Shown piece after piece: positions 47,103-55,587 of a stretch of DNA of 64,000 nt; position 1 is the stretch's first letter; every line of letters begins with the position of its first letter. The notes beneath the pieces are model-generated. The model was not told the DNA's origin and did not search any database. It saw nothing but the letters and a program-made list of their open reading frames with translations. The stretch spans positions 3,358,362 through 3,422,361 of the forward strand of contig NZ_BROD01000001.1 in the NCBI RefSeq assembly GCF_024345225.1, written 5' to 3'. Made by a program: the position numbers and the translations under genes. This stretch comes from Clostridium sp. TW13. Lineage in GTDB: Bacteria > Bacillota > Clostridia > Clostridiales > Clostridiaceae.

Positions 47103-48854
47103 ATGAAAAAAATACTTTCTCTATTTTTAACTTTTTTTATTTTAATTACCCCACTTACTGTTAATGCCTCAGAAAAAAACTTCACAATCTCAAAGCTTTT
47201 AATTAATGCAAGTATAGATTCTTCTGGGGATTTATTAGTTCAAGAAGAATTAACTTACAACTTTAGCGGAAATTTTAACGGAGTATATATCAATTTATAC
47301 AAAAGGGGAACTTCTTCTATTAATGTTTCAAAAGTATCTGTTAAAGATAAGAATGGAATGATTCCATTAAACTTATATAACAATGAACAGAATAATACTT
47401 ATGAACTAAATGACTCTAATGAAAACACAAATATAAAGATTTTCTCTAAAAGTTCAAATGAAGAAAAAACTTTTATTGTAAATTATACTGTAAAAGCAGC
47501 TGCTGTAAAATATGATGGTTTTGGCGAGCTATATTGGAGTTTTTATAATGTAACAAACAATAAAAATGTAAAAGATGTTGAACTGAATGTTTCATTAAAA
47601 GATACTCAATTCATTAAAGATAAATTTAAATACTGGCTTTATGTAGATGGAGATTTTAACACCAATTATGGTCCAGATAGAATACAAATTAAAGGAACTA
47701 ATCTTTCATCACTTTTAGGTGTAAAAATTAACTTTCAACCAGAGTTTTTAAATTTGCCAACTTCTACTTATACAGAACCTGAGGATTTAAGAGACTATCA
47801 AAATAATATTAACGAAACTTCACATGACCCTAACGGGAATTTTGGCCACTTTCTATTTGTAGTAGTAGGATTTGTTTTATTTGCTGCTATTTTTGGATTT
47901 GTAATGAAAAAAATTAATAATAAAAAGTTCAGAAAAGAACTTGAACAATATAGATCTACCTATAAATTTTTTGATGAAAAAATCCTAATTTCACCGCCTT
48001 CAGACATGTCACCAGCTTTGGTTAATTTATTGTACGAATGTAATAAAACTGCTACCACTACTAGTACTAAAATTAAAGAAATTGCTATAGTATCTACCTT
48101 ATTTTATCTTAGTAAGAAAGGATTTTATTCTGTTGAGGAAGTTCAAATTGGTAAACATAAGGATTTATTTTTTATTAGAACTACGAATAAAACTCCACAA
48201 TTGATTCATCTAACAACTCTTATTAATTGGTTTTCAAATTATGAGGAGAACGGAAAATTTTCTTTACGATCAGTTAAAGACTCCATTTCTAACTATCGTA
48301 ATGCTGAAACCTTTAGAAATAAGTATGTTGGTTTTATAAATGATGTAAGATTAGATGCTCATAGACTTCGCTTCTTTGTAGAAATTAGAAATAGACAAGT
48401 ACTCTCAAACACTGGATATGATGAACTTTTAAAGTGGATAGCATATAAAAAATATATATTACACACAAGCAAGAACATATCTTCCAATTTTGATGATTCT
48501 TATTTAGGAGATGCAATGATTTATGGTACTGCCTTAGGTATAGATAATTCTATATTAGAGAAGTTATCAAAAGATATCTCCAACGTATATAAGAAATCTA
48601 ATAGATATACTAGTAATCCAAATAGTAATGGTTACTATGATTACTATAATAATGATGCTTTTTCATCTTACTATCTCACAAATTTAATATTATTTGATAG
48701 TATTAATGATAATGTAGATAAATTTTATAATACCCACAATAATTCTTCTAGTAGCTTTACTGGTGGAGATGGTGGAGATGGTGGAGGATTTGGAGGATTT
48801 TCCGACGGTGGTGGCTTCTCTGGTGGTGGAGGAAGTGACTCTGGAGCGTTCTAA
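47103..48854 (+). CDS. DUF2207 membrane protein with glycine-rich tail
   Basis: This 583-residue protein has a signal peptide (1-22, ending VNASE), an extracytoplasmic DUF2207 beta domain (about 25-230), one clear transmembrane helix (about 247-268) and a large cytoplasmic helical part. The C-terminal 30 residues are almost only Gly, Asp, Ser and Phe. Family members usually have a second helix pair in the C-terminal half; none is obvious here. Function is unknown. The ribosome site is AGGAGAG. Confidence 0.88.
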   Translation: MKKILSLFLTFFILITPLTVNASEKNFTISKLLINASIDSSGDLLVQEELTYNFSGNFNGVYINLYKRGTSSINVSKVSVKDKNGMIPLNLYNNEQNNTYELNDSNENTNIKIFSKSSNEEKTFIVNYTVKAAAVKYDGFGELYWSFYNVTNNKNVKDVELNVSLKDTQFIKDKFKYWLYVDGDFNTNYGPDRIQIKGTNLSSLLGVKINFQPEFLNLPTSTYTEPEDLRDYQNNINETSHDPNGNFGHFLFVVVGFVLFAAIFGFVMKKINNKKFRKELEQYRSTYKFFDEKILISPPSDMSPALVNLLYECNKTATTTSTKIKEIAIVSTLFYLSKKGFYSVEEVQIGKHKDLFFIRTTNKTPQLIHLTTLINWFSNYEENGKFSLRSVKDSISNYRNAETFRNKYVGFINDVRLDAHRLRFFVEIRNRQVLSNTGYDELLKWIAYKKYILHTSKNISSNFDDSYLGDAMIYGTALGIDNSILEKLSKDISNVYKKSNRYTSNPNSNGYYDYYNNDAFSSYYLTNLILFDSINDNVDKFYNTHNNSSSSFTGGDGGDGGGFGGFSDGGGFSGGGGSDSGAF

Positions 48855-48868
48855 AATTCACAGCAATA

Positions 48869-48907
48869 AATGCCTAATAAAAGTACATTACTTTTATTAG
48901 GCATTAT
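48869..48907 (+). terminator. Hairpin after the DUF2207 gene
   Basis: AATGCCTAATAAAAGT (48869-48884) pairs perfectly with 48890-48905. The following ATTATTACGTT is only weakly T-rich. The arm TGCCTAATAA is also seen by the family 2 repeat at 49212 (GATGCCTAATAAAC). Confidence 0.65.
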
Positions 48908-48996
48908 TACGTTATACAAGTGGTTCATTGATTTGTTGGTAATTTCTCAAAAAGTTTTCAAGTACAAAATAGTTAGAAAATTAATTATATTTCAAG

Positions 48997-49143
48997 CTAA
49001 TCTTGTTCTAACTTATTAGGTCCATCTGACAATTTAGGTTTTTGTTGCTCAAATGCCTCAACATTCGTAGAACTTTGACTTCTACCTTGCTTATTCTTTT
49101 TAGTTGCCAAACTTACAGATGAATGTTTAGAATTTTTACTCAT
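48997..49143 (-). CDS. Small basic protein (48 aa), unknown function
   Basis: A short ORF with GGAGG eight bases before the ATG. The product begins MSKNSKHSSVSLATKK and ends KLSDGPNKLEQD. It is rich in Ser, Lys, Asn and Gln and has no hydrophobic segment. I recognise no family. A second small gene with an equally strong ribosome site lies just upstream (49233-49370), with a family 2 repeat in between. Confidence 0.65.
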   Translation of the reverse strand: MSKNSKHSSVSLATKKNKQGRSQSSTNVEAFEQQKPKLSDGPNKLEQD

Positions 49144-49159
49144 AGCTACAACCTCCTAT

Positions 49160-49216
49160 GGCATCTTCAAAAAATATCCGTCACATATTGGGACTTGTTA
49201 TTTATTTTCAGATGCC
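49160..49216. repeat. Dispersed palindromic repeat, family 2, copy B
   Basis: It begins GGCATCTTCAAAAAATATCC and ends TTATTTATTTTCAGATGCC, so the ends are imperfect reverse complements (GGCATCT). The core CATATTGGGACTTGTTATTT is shared with copies A and C. It lies between two very small genes. Confidence 0.8.
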
Positions 49217-49232
49217 TAATAAACAAATGTAA

Positions 49233-49370
49233 CTAAGCCCATTGGTTATTAGTTGCTGATTTCTTAGCTTTTTTATTGTCACCACAACCACAGTGTCCAG
49301 TAGGTCCATTAATATCATCTTGATGTTCCTTTTTTGGTTCTGTTGAAGTTTGAGTAGTATTCTTATCCAT
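49233..49370 (-). CDS. Small Cys-His protein (45 aa), unknown function
   Basis: A short ORF with GGAGG seven bases before the ATG. The product begins MDKNTTQTSTEPKKEH, has a central GPTGHCGCGDNKK and ends SATNNQWA. The H-C-x-C arrangement could bind a metal or form a disulfide. There is no signal peptide or membrane segment. I recognise no family. It may share a transcript with the 48-residue gene downstream. Confidence 0.65.
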   Translation of the reverse strand: MDKNTTQTSTEPKKEHQDDINGPTGHCGCGDNKKAKKSATNNQWA

Positions 49371-49613
49371 AGTTAAAACCTCCTTATTCTATTGATATCA
49401 GGATTTATAAAATTATCATCCTGTCTATTTTATTTTGGCTATAAGGAGATTTTAAATTCTATAACATTACTTCCTCTATGAACAATTTAATCCACCAACT
49501 TTTCATCGCAATCTCTTAAAGGCGCATTTTTCCTATAAATATATAAATATTTTTATATATAACTTAGACATGTGAAAGTACAGAGGTTCATATGCAACAG
49601 ATATTTGAACCTG

Positions 49614-50327
49614 TTACTTATCTCCAGATACCTTAGCCAAATTGAATCCATTGTCTTCTATTGCTTTTTCTTCTACATGCTCATCAAGATGCATACAATA
49701 AACCTTATCTCTAAGCTCTTCAGGAATTGCTTCACAAAGTTTCTTTAGTGATAAATGGGCATTTCCATCATAATCCAATCCACAAGTGTCTTGATAAATT
49801 CTATTAATTTCACCCTTTTTAAAATTATCTAATATTTTGCTATTTATACTGTTAGCATCTCCACTATAATAAAATATTTTATTATTTAGCTTCATAATAA
49901 AACCATGTGTTGGTATTGTATTCACATGAGAAACAGGTACAAATTCTATATTGAACTCTCCAAGTTGTGAATCATTCACTGCTACCTTATCTGAAGTATT
50001 AAGATTGTACATATCACTTGTGACACCAAGTTTGTTTAATAGCCCTTCAATCACTTCCTTATTACTAAAGAAAATAGTTGGCTTATGTTTTAGAATAAAA
50101 TATGAATAGAATATTGTGTCTCCTAAACTTCCAACATGATCAGGATGCGTATGGGTTATAACAATATATAAATTCTCTATTCCATTCAAAAGATTAGACT
50201 TTTGTAATCTGTGAAAAACTGTTCCTCCACAATCAATAAGAAGTAAACTTGTATTCTTCTTTACAAAAGCACTTGTATTTCCAAGCTTAGTATTAAAAGC
50301 ACTTCCTGTTCCAATAAAATTAATCAT
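49614..50327 (-). CDS. MBL-fold metallo-hydrolase (RNase Z-like)
   Basis: This 237-residue single-domain metallo-beta-lactamase-fold protein has the metal motif THTHPDHVGSLGD near residue 63, further ligands in VSHVNT and GDAN, and a terminal MHLDEHVEE. The start MINFIGTGSAFN at 50327 has GGAGGG just upstream and is preferred over the ATG at 50339, which overlaps that site. It belongs to the RNase Z/arylsulfatase-like branch but lacks the exosite arm of tRNase Z. The substrate is unknown. Confidence 0.85.
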   Translation of the reverse strand: MINFIGTGSAFNTKLGNTSAFVKKNTSLLLIDCGGTVFHRLQKSNLLNGIENLYIVITHTHPDHVGSLGDTIFYSYFILKHKPTIFFSNKEVIEGLLNKLGVTSDMYNLNTSDKVAVNDSQLGEFNIEFVPVSHVNTIPTHGFIMKLNNKIFYYSGDANSINSKILDNFKKGEINRIYQDTCGLDYDGNAHLSLKKLCEAIPEELRDKVYCMHLDEHVEEKAIEDNGFNLAKVSGDK

Positions 50328-50507
50328 GATACCCTCCATATATTAATTTTTAATTATATTTTCCAAACTAAAAATAATAATTCCATTATGATATTATAAT
50401 ATTATATAGCATAAATTACAAAACATACAATGTAAGTACAAAACTTGTATAAATCCAATAATCTTTCGGAGGTATGAACCAATTATGTTGAAACTACTAC
50501 TAATTCA

Positions 50508-50557
50508 AAAATAAATAAAAAGATAGCAATTTCTCCAATTATAGAAAAATTACTATC
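50508..50557 (-). terminator. Terminator after mgtE
   Basis: GATAGCAATTT (50522-50532) pairs with AAATTACTATC (50547-50557), allowing one G-U pair. The minus strand continues TTTTTATTTATTTTT. Confidence 0.85.
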
Positions 50558-50578
50558 ATAAAGATAATCCATATTTTA

Positions 50579-51922
50579 TTATACTAAATACTTAACAAAC
50601 ATAGTTGCAAGGCCTAAGAAGAATAAGAATCCGCATACATCAGTAAAAGTTGTAACAAATACGGCTGATGCTAAGGCTGGATCTACCTTGCACTTCTTCA
50701 ATATTAATGGAATTAAGAATCCCGTTACTGTTGCTACTATCATGTTTAAAATCATTGCTATTCCAATTACTATACCAAAGGTAATGTTCTTTTCCCATAA
50801 GAACCCTAATACAGAAATAATAATACCAATTGCAGCCCCTGTGATAAATCCTATTCCTAATTCTTTGAACAAAACTCTCTTTACATTTTTATAACTCAAC
50901 TCACCAAGTGCTAACCCTCTTACTATAATTGTTAGAGTTTGAGTACCTGCATTTCCACCCATTCCTGATACTATAGGCATGAAGGTTGCAAGCGATACTA
51001 CCTTTTCTATGGTTCCTTCAAACATACCTACTACAGAAGATGCTAGTATTGCAGTAACTAAGTTTACTATAAGCCATGGTAATCTACTTTTAACAGATTC
51101 CATAGTTGTACCACTTATCTTTTCCCCATCTGCTACTCCTCCAAGACGGTGAATATCCTCTGTATTCTCATCTCTTAAAATCTGCATAACATCATCTACT
51201 GTTACTACTCCAAGCAGCCTATTAAAATTGTCCACTACAGGCATAGTTAAGTAACCGTATTTTTCAAATAGATGTCCAACTTCTTCTTGATCCATTTCAC
51301 AAGGAATACTAACTACATTAGGATTAATAATCTCTGAAATTAAAGCATCAAACTTATTCGTAACTAAATCTTTTAATGAAACTACACCTTTTAACTTATC
51401 AAAGTTATCAATAACAAATAAATCATAGATATTTTCAATATCTTCTGCTGTATCTTGCAAATACTTTAAGGTTTGCTCAACTGTCATATTTTCTTTTATT
51501 GAAATAAACTCTGTAGCCATTATACCTGCAGCTGTATCAGGATCATAGCTTAATAATCTTCTAACTTTTCTCGCCTCATCCGCTGTCATATGCGCAAGAA
51601 TCTTATTTGCCTGTTCTTCATCTAATATACCCAAAAGGTCTGTTAATTCATCAGAAGACATTTCTTCCACAATGTTTTTTTGTTTATTTTCAGAAAAACA
51701 AGTTAGTATTTCATACTTTTCTTCTGTTTCTGCCTCATCGATAATCCCAGCAATGAAATCTTCTGGCAACCTATTTAATATATCTTTAATATCATCCTTA
51801 TTTTCACGTACTATATCTAATATATCAACTGGATGGATATTCTCAATATATTTTAGCACCTTATCTTGTGGAGCATGTAATAAAAAACTCTTAAACTCGT
51901 TTTTATTCATATCTAATTTCAT
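50579..51922 (-). CDS. mgtE: Magnesium transporter MgtE
   Basis: This 447-residue Mg2+ channel has the helical N domain (about 1-130), a CBS pair (about 135-255), the plug helix and five transmembrane helices. The pore motif GGNAGTQTLTIIVRGLALGE is intact. Mg2+ bound between the N and CBS domains closes the pore in known members. The gene is monocistronic with a good GGAGG site. I see no M-box riboswitch in the short leader. Confidence 0.95.
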   Translation of the reverse strand: MKLDMNKNEFKSFLLHAPQDKVLKYIENIHPVDILDIVRENKDDIKDILNRLPEDFIAGIIDEAETEEKYEILTCFSENKQKNIVEEMSSDELTDLLGILDEEQANKILAHMTADEARKVRRLLSYDPDTAAGIMATEFISIKENMTVEQTLKYLQDTAEDIENIYDLFVIDNFDKLKGVVSLKDLVTNKFDALISEIINPNVVSIPCEMDQEEVGHLFEKYGYLTMPVVDNFNRLLGVVTVDDVMQILRDENTEDIHRLGGVADGEKISGTTMESVKSRLPWLIVNLVTAILASSVVGMFEGTIEKVVSLATFMPIVSGMGGNAGTQTLTIIVRGLALGELSYKNVKRVLFKELGIGFITGAAIGIIISVLGFLWEKNITFGIVIGIAMILNMIVATVTGFLIPLILKKCKVDPALASAVFVTTFTDVCGFLFFLGLATMFVKYLV

Positions 51923-52049
51923 GTTTGCTTCCTCCTTTTTAAGAGGAACAAACTAACATAATATGCTTTATGATAATTTCATAAATAACGCTAATCAAAT
52001 TCTCATTCCATTAACTTTATTTATAAAATCATAAATTCAAAAAATCAAA

Positions 52050-52157
52050 TCATATATTTACACTATCACTTATTTCCTTAAGTGATATAAGATAAGCTTG
52101 TTCCTCTTTACTATATTTAATTTTTACTATAGAATGTTTCCCCGGATACGAGTCCAT
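52050..52157 (-). CDS. Very small protein (35 aa), unknown function
   Basis: A 35-codon ORF with an excellent GGAGGTGG ribosome site seven bases before the ATG. The product begins MDSYPGKHSIVKIKYSKEEQ and ends SDSVNI; it is soluble with amphipathic character. No family is recognised. It lies in the gap between mgtE and add on the same strand. The ribosome site is the main evidence. Confidence 0.5.
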   Translation of the reverse strand: MDSYPGKHSIVKIKYSKEEQAYLISLKEISDSVNI

Positions 52158-52189
52158 CAAATACCACCTCCATATCAACTTAAATTATT

Positions 52190-52213
52190 GGAAAATAAAT
52201 AACAAGTTCAAAT
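52190..52213. repeat. Fragment of family 2 repeat, reverse orientation
   Basis: GGAAAATAAATAACAAGTTC is the reverse complement of the conserved GACTTGTTATTTATTTTC end of the family 2 repeats, with small changes. The other half is not recognisable. Confidence 0.5.
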
Positions 52214-52221
52214 TACATAAA

Positions 52222-52260
52222 TAGGCTTTCTCAAAATGGATTGCAAATTGAGAAAGCCTA
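52222..52260 (-). terminator. Hairpin after add
   Basis: TAGGCTTTCTCAA (52222-52234) pairs perfectly with TTGAGAAAGCCTA (52248-52260). The T-tract is weak on both strands, so it may be a terminator or an mRNA 3' end stabiliser for add. Confidence 0.6.
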
Positions 52261-52352
52261 TACTTCATCATTCAATTAATGATACATAATTCACTACTAT
52301 ATGTCAACCAAAAATGACTAACATTTATATTACAGATATGCTATAAATATAA

Positions 52353-53342
52353 TTATATAAAACTTCTTAACCATTGTTTTGTTGCTTCATCTGTAAAAGA
52401 AGCTTCAACAGAATTTAAGTATATGTTTTTATAATCTTCTTCACTCATATTAAATTCATTGAACAGAACTCCACATTCATGAGTCATATCAATATTTGAT
52501 ACTGTTCTATTATCAGTATTTAATGTCACCTTTATGCCATCCTTATAAAAATCAGAGAAAGGATGTGTCTTATATGAACTAACAGCTTTAGTTTGCACAT
52601 TGCTTGTTGGACAAATTTCAAGAGTTATGCCCTTCTTCTTTACAATATCATATGCTTCTTTACAATCAGTAATATATACTCCATGTCCTATTCTTTCTGC
52701 TTCAAGAATCTCAACAGCATCTAATACATTTTTACCTATTCCAGTTTCTCCTGCATGTATTGTTATTCTATAACCATATTGCTTCGCTAATGCTATAGGC
52801 TCCTTAAACTCTTGTGAAAAGCCAGCTAATTCTGAAGCGCATAAATCTACAGCTGCTACTCCTTTTGATAAGAATTTCTTTCCTGCCTCAAATAGTTCAA
52901 TAGCTTTATCTATGCTATGAAACCTCATGGCTCCAAGTATTATGTTTCCTCTTATACCGTAAAGCTTCTCTGCATCCTTCATTCCTAAAATCACACTTCC
53001 TATTACTTCTTCAATGGTTAACCCCTTTGCAGTGTGAACTAGTGGAGCAAATCTCACTTCCATATACTTTACATTTTCTTTTGCAGCATCTTCATATAAC
53101 TCAAAGGCAACTCTTCTTAAGCTTTCCTTTGTTTGCATAACTGAGCAAGGAAGTTCAAAAACCTTTAAGTATTCATCTAAAGATTCACAATCAGGAGGTG
53201 CTATAACTAATCTCTTTATCTCCTCTATATCATCACTGGGAATGATAATATTTTCTTTTCTTGCTATATCTATTATTGTTTCCGGTCTTACGCTACCATC
53301 TAAGTGACAGTGAAGATCTATCTTCGGTAACTTATCTATCAT
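52353..53342 (-). CDS. add: Adenosine deaminase
   Basis: This 329-residue zinc enzyme converts adenosine to inosine and ammonia. The motifs are complete: zinc pair in KIDLHCHLDGSVRP, HAGETG with the catalytic Glu, ERIGHGVYI, and the C-terminal SLNTDNRTVSN with the zinc and catalytic Asp. The length is standard. It is transcribed alone or after the hemerythrin gene. Confidence 0.96.
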   Translation of the reverse strand: MIDKLPKIDLHCHLDGSVRPETIIDIARKENIIIPSDDIEEIKRLVIAPPDCESLDEYLKVFELPCSVMQTKESLRRVAFELYEDAAKENVKYMEVRFAPLVHTAKGLTIEEVIGSVILGMKDAEKLYGIRGNIILGAMRFHSIDKAIELFEAGKKFLSKGVAAVDLCASELAGFSQEFKEPIALAKQYGYRITIHAGETGIGKNVLDAVEILEAERIGHGVYITDCKEAYDIVKKKGITLEICPTSNVQTKAVSSYKTHPFSDFYKDGIKVTLNTDNRTVSNIDMTHECGVLFNEFNMSEEDYKNIYLNSVEASFTDEATKQWLRSFI

Positions 53343-53379
53343 AGAATACCTCCCTTATCATATTAATAATTTATCTTAT

Positions 53380-53429
53380 TCATCTAAAAAATATCCGTTG
53401 CATATTTAGACTGGTTATTTTCAGGTGCA
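53380..53429. repeat. Dispersed palindromic repeat, family 2, copy C
   Basis: The sequence from TCATCTAAAAAATATCCGTT to GGTTATTTTCAGGTGCA matches copy B with a short internal deletion. It directly abuts the stop codon of the bacteriohemerythrin gene and could supply its 3' end structure. Confidence 0.7.
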
Positions 53430-53819
53430 TTATTTCCCTATAAGCTTATCTTTCTCATATATATGCTCAACTAACCAATCATTTAAATATTGTAAAATTG
53501 ATAATATGTATTTATCTTGGTCTTTGTCAATTTTATCAAAATCAATTTCATCAAGTTTCTTTATAAATTCTGCATGTTCAATCTTTTGTGTGAACATTCT
53601 CTTATAACCAATGCTATCCATATACTCTTCTTCAAATTTGAAATGATATGCAGTATAATCTTTTAACTCTTTAATTATTGTTACAATTTTATCGTATTTA
53701 TCTATTGTATACTCATCTTTTAATAACATGTAAGCTCTATCAGCTATATCAAAAAGTTTTTTATGTTGCTCATCTATAGCTTCTATCCCTGTTTTATATT
53801 CTTCCTTCATTTCGTACAT
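53430..53819 (-). CDS. Bacteriohemerythrin
   Basis: This 129-residue four-helix bundle is predicted to bind O2 at a di-iron site. The ligands fit the family: H in DEQHKKLFD, H..E in YHFKFEEEYM, H in EHAEFIKK and H..D in VEHIYEKDK. In anaerobes such proteins are thought to scavenge or sense oxygen. It stands alone and ends against a family 2 repeat. Confidence 0.93.
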   Translation of the reverse strand: MYEMKEEYKTGIEAIDEQHKKLFDIADRAYMLLKDEYTIDKYDKIVTIIKELKDYTAYHFKFEEEYMDSIGYKRMFTQKIEHAEFIKKLDEIDFDKIDKDQDKYILSILQYLNDWLVEHIYEKDKLIGK

Positions 53820-53974
53820 TTATATTCCTCTCCTAACTAACAATTCTAATAAAAATGTTTTTCCTTATTGATAATGGCTTTCAAAAATATAATATTCTGA
53901 TTATACACCAATTCTTATTATCTGGCTATAGTATATAATATTAATTTGCATTTGTTAAAATATACATATAATTT

Positions 53975-54024
53975 GTATAAATTCAAAAAGATTATCTTCA
54001 ATTATATTTTTAGACAATCTTTTT
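53975..54024 (-). terminator. Terminator after znuB
   Basis: AAAAGATTATC (53986-53996) pairs with GACAATCTTTT (54013-54023), including a G-U pair, with T residues beyond on the minus strand. Confidence 0.75.
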
Positions 54025-54033
54025 AATCTTAAT

Positions 54034-54819
54034 TTATCTTTTTATAACTAATATAATGCTTAAAACTATAATCCCAGTCAATACAATAGTTCCTCCTGGC
54101 TTTAATCCCATATAATAAGAGATTGATAAACCAATTATAGTAAATAATAATGCAAAAATAATTGAATATATAAGTGTCTGCTTATAACTCTTTCCAAACT
54201 TCATAGCACAAGCTACAGGTACCACCATTAACGATGATACTATCAGTGCTCCAACAGTTCGCGATGCAACTGATACAGTTATTGCCACAAGAATTGTAAA
54301 AATAAAATTAACTAACTTTACAGGAACTCCTGCTAGTATTGCTGCTTGTTCATCAAAGGCAATAAAAAATAACTCCTTATACAATAATACTGACATTATG
54401 ATCACAATAGAGCTTATTACAATAACTAGTAGAAGTTCAAAATCACTTATAGCTACAATACTTCCAAAAAGAAAATTATTAAAATTGCCCGAATTCTTAA
54501 CAAATCCTGAAAGAACTCCTGCTAAGCCTACTCCTGCAGACATGATAATAGCAATTGACATCTCTGAATATTTAGGAATTTTCTTTCTAATAGCTTCAAT
54601 TCCCAAAGCTCCCATAGCAGATATTACTATAGCTCCTAAAACTGGATTAAATCCTAATAGTAATCCCACTGCTACTCCTGCCAATGATGTATGAGATAAA
54701 GCATCACCAATCATAGAAAGACGTTTTAACACCACTAATATTCCAATAAAAGGAATAATAATTGCTAGAAGTATGCCCACTATAAAAGCTCTTTGCATAA
54801 ATTCATATTGAAAAATCAA
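54034..54819 (-). CDS. znuB: Zinc/manganese ABC transporter permease
   Basis: This 261-residue permease of the ABC-3 family has about eight transmembrane helices. The family signature DALSHTSLAGVAVG lies near residue 40, and SRTVGALIVSSLMVVPVA lies near residue 185. The start codon is TTG, with GGAGGT directly upstream. It is the last gene of a metal-uptake operon after znuC. Zinc is favoured by the shared operator with the CobW operon; manganese or iron cannot be excluded. Confidence 0.9.
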   Translation of the reverse strand: MIFQYEFMQRAFIVGILLAIIIPFIGILVVLKRLSMIGDALSHTSLAGVAVGLLLGFNPVLGAIVISAMGALGIEAIRKKIPKYSEMSIAIIMSAGVGLAGVLSGFVKNSGNFNNFLFGSIVAISDFELLLVIVISSIVIIMSVLLYKELFFIAFDEQAAILAGVPVKLVNFIFTILVAITVSVASRTVGALIVSSLMVVPVACAMKFGKSYKQTLIYSIIFALLFTIIGLSISYYMGLKPGGTIVLTGIIVLSIILVIKR

Positions 54820-54880
54820 AATATACCTCCTCCATCTTATTGAAAATTACTCCTGTAACATTTTTTATTATATTACCTAC

Positions 54881-55576
54881 TTAAAATACTATTTTATTTT
54901 TTCTTTCAGATACATCTACAATTTTCTTATTTTCAATTGATACGACTTTTTTCACACGTCCATAAATCCTATTAATGTCATGAGTAACCATTATAATGGT
55001 AATTCCAAATTCTAGATTTATTCTAACTAACAAACTATATAAAGACTCTATAGATTTATCATCAATTCCAGTGGTTGGTTCATCTAATATTAACAGTTCT
55101 GGTTCATTCACTAATGCTCTTGCAATCATAATTCTTTGTTGCTGACCGCCTGAAAGATTACCAATCAATCTTTTAGCATAATCCTGCATATTAACCATTT
55201 GTAACGCGTTTATAGTTTTTTGTATATGCTTTCTTTTTGAAAATCTCATAAATCCAATTTGCGAATACAAATTAGATTTTACTATTTCCTCCACAGTCGC
55301 AGGGAAATTGTCATTTGATGCAATAGCATTTTGGGGAACATATCCTACCTTTGGCAATCTTTTATTGTTTTTAACTTCTTCACCACTAATTATCACTTTA
55401 CCATTCATAGGTGATATTAAACCTAATATTAACTTAAGCAACGTGCTTTTACCAGCTCCATTTGAACCTATAATTCCAACAAATTCTCCAGACTTAACTG
55501 AAAAATTGATGTTACTCAAAATCAGCTCATCTTCATATGCAAAACTTAAATTTTGAATTTCTAAAATGTTTCCCAT
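54881..55576 (-). CDS. znuC: Zinc/manganese ABC transporter ATP-binding protein
   Basis: This 231-residue ATPase has Walker A GSNGAGKSTLLK (near 38), signature LSGGQQQRIMIARAL, Walker B LLILDEPTTGID and the switch His in MVTHDINRI. It is full length for the ZnuC/MntB group. It follows znuA by 11 bases, and znuB follows after about 60 bases. Confidence 0.93.
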   Translation of the reverse strand: MGNILEIQNLSFAYEDELILSNINFSVKSGEFVGIIGSNGAGKSTLLKLILGLISPMNGKVIISGEEVKNNKRLPKVGYVPQNAIASNDNFPATVEEIVKSNLYSQIGFMRFSKRKHIQKTINALQMVNMQDYAKRLIGNLSGGQQQRIMIARALVNEPELLILDEPTTGIDDKSIESLYSLLVRINLEFGITIIMVTHDINRIYGRVKKVVSIENKKIVDVSERKNKIVF

Positions 55577-55587
55577 TACACCACCAA

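Noticed and set aside
51923-52050. M-box riboswitch before mgtE
   Set aside because: The leader is AT-rich and I cannot find the conserved loops or a terminator stem between 51923 and 52050.
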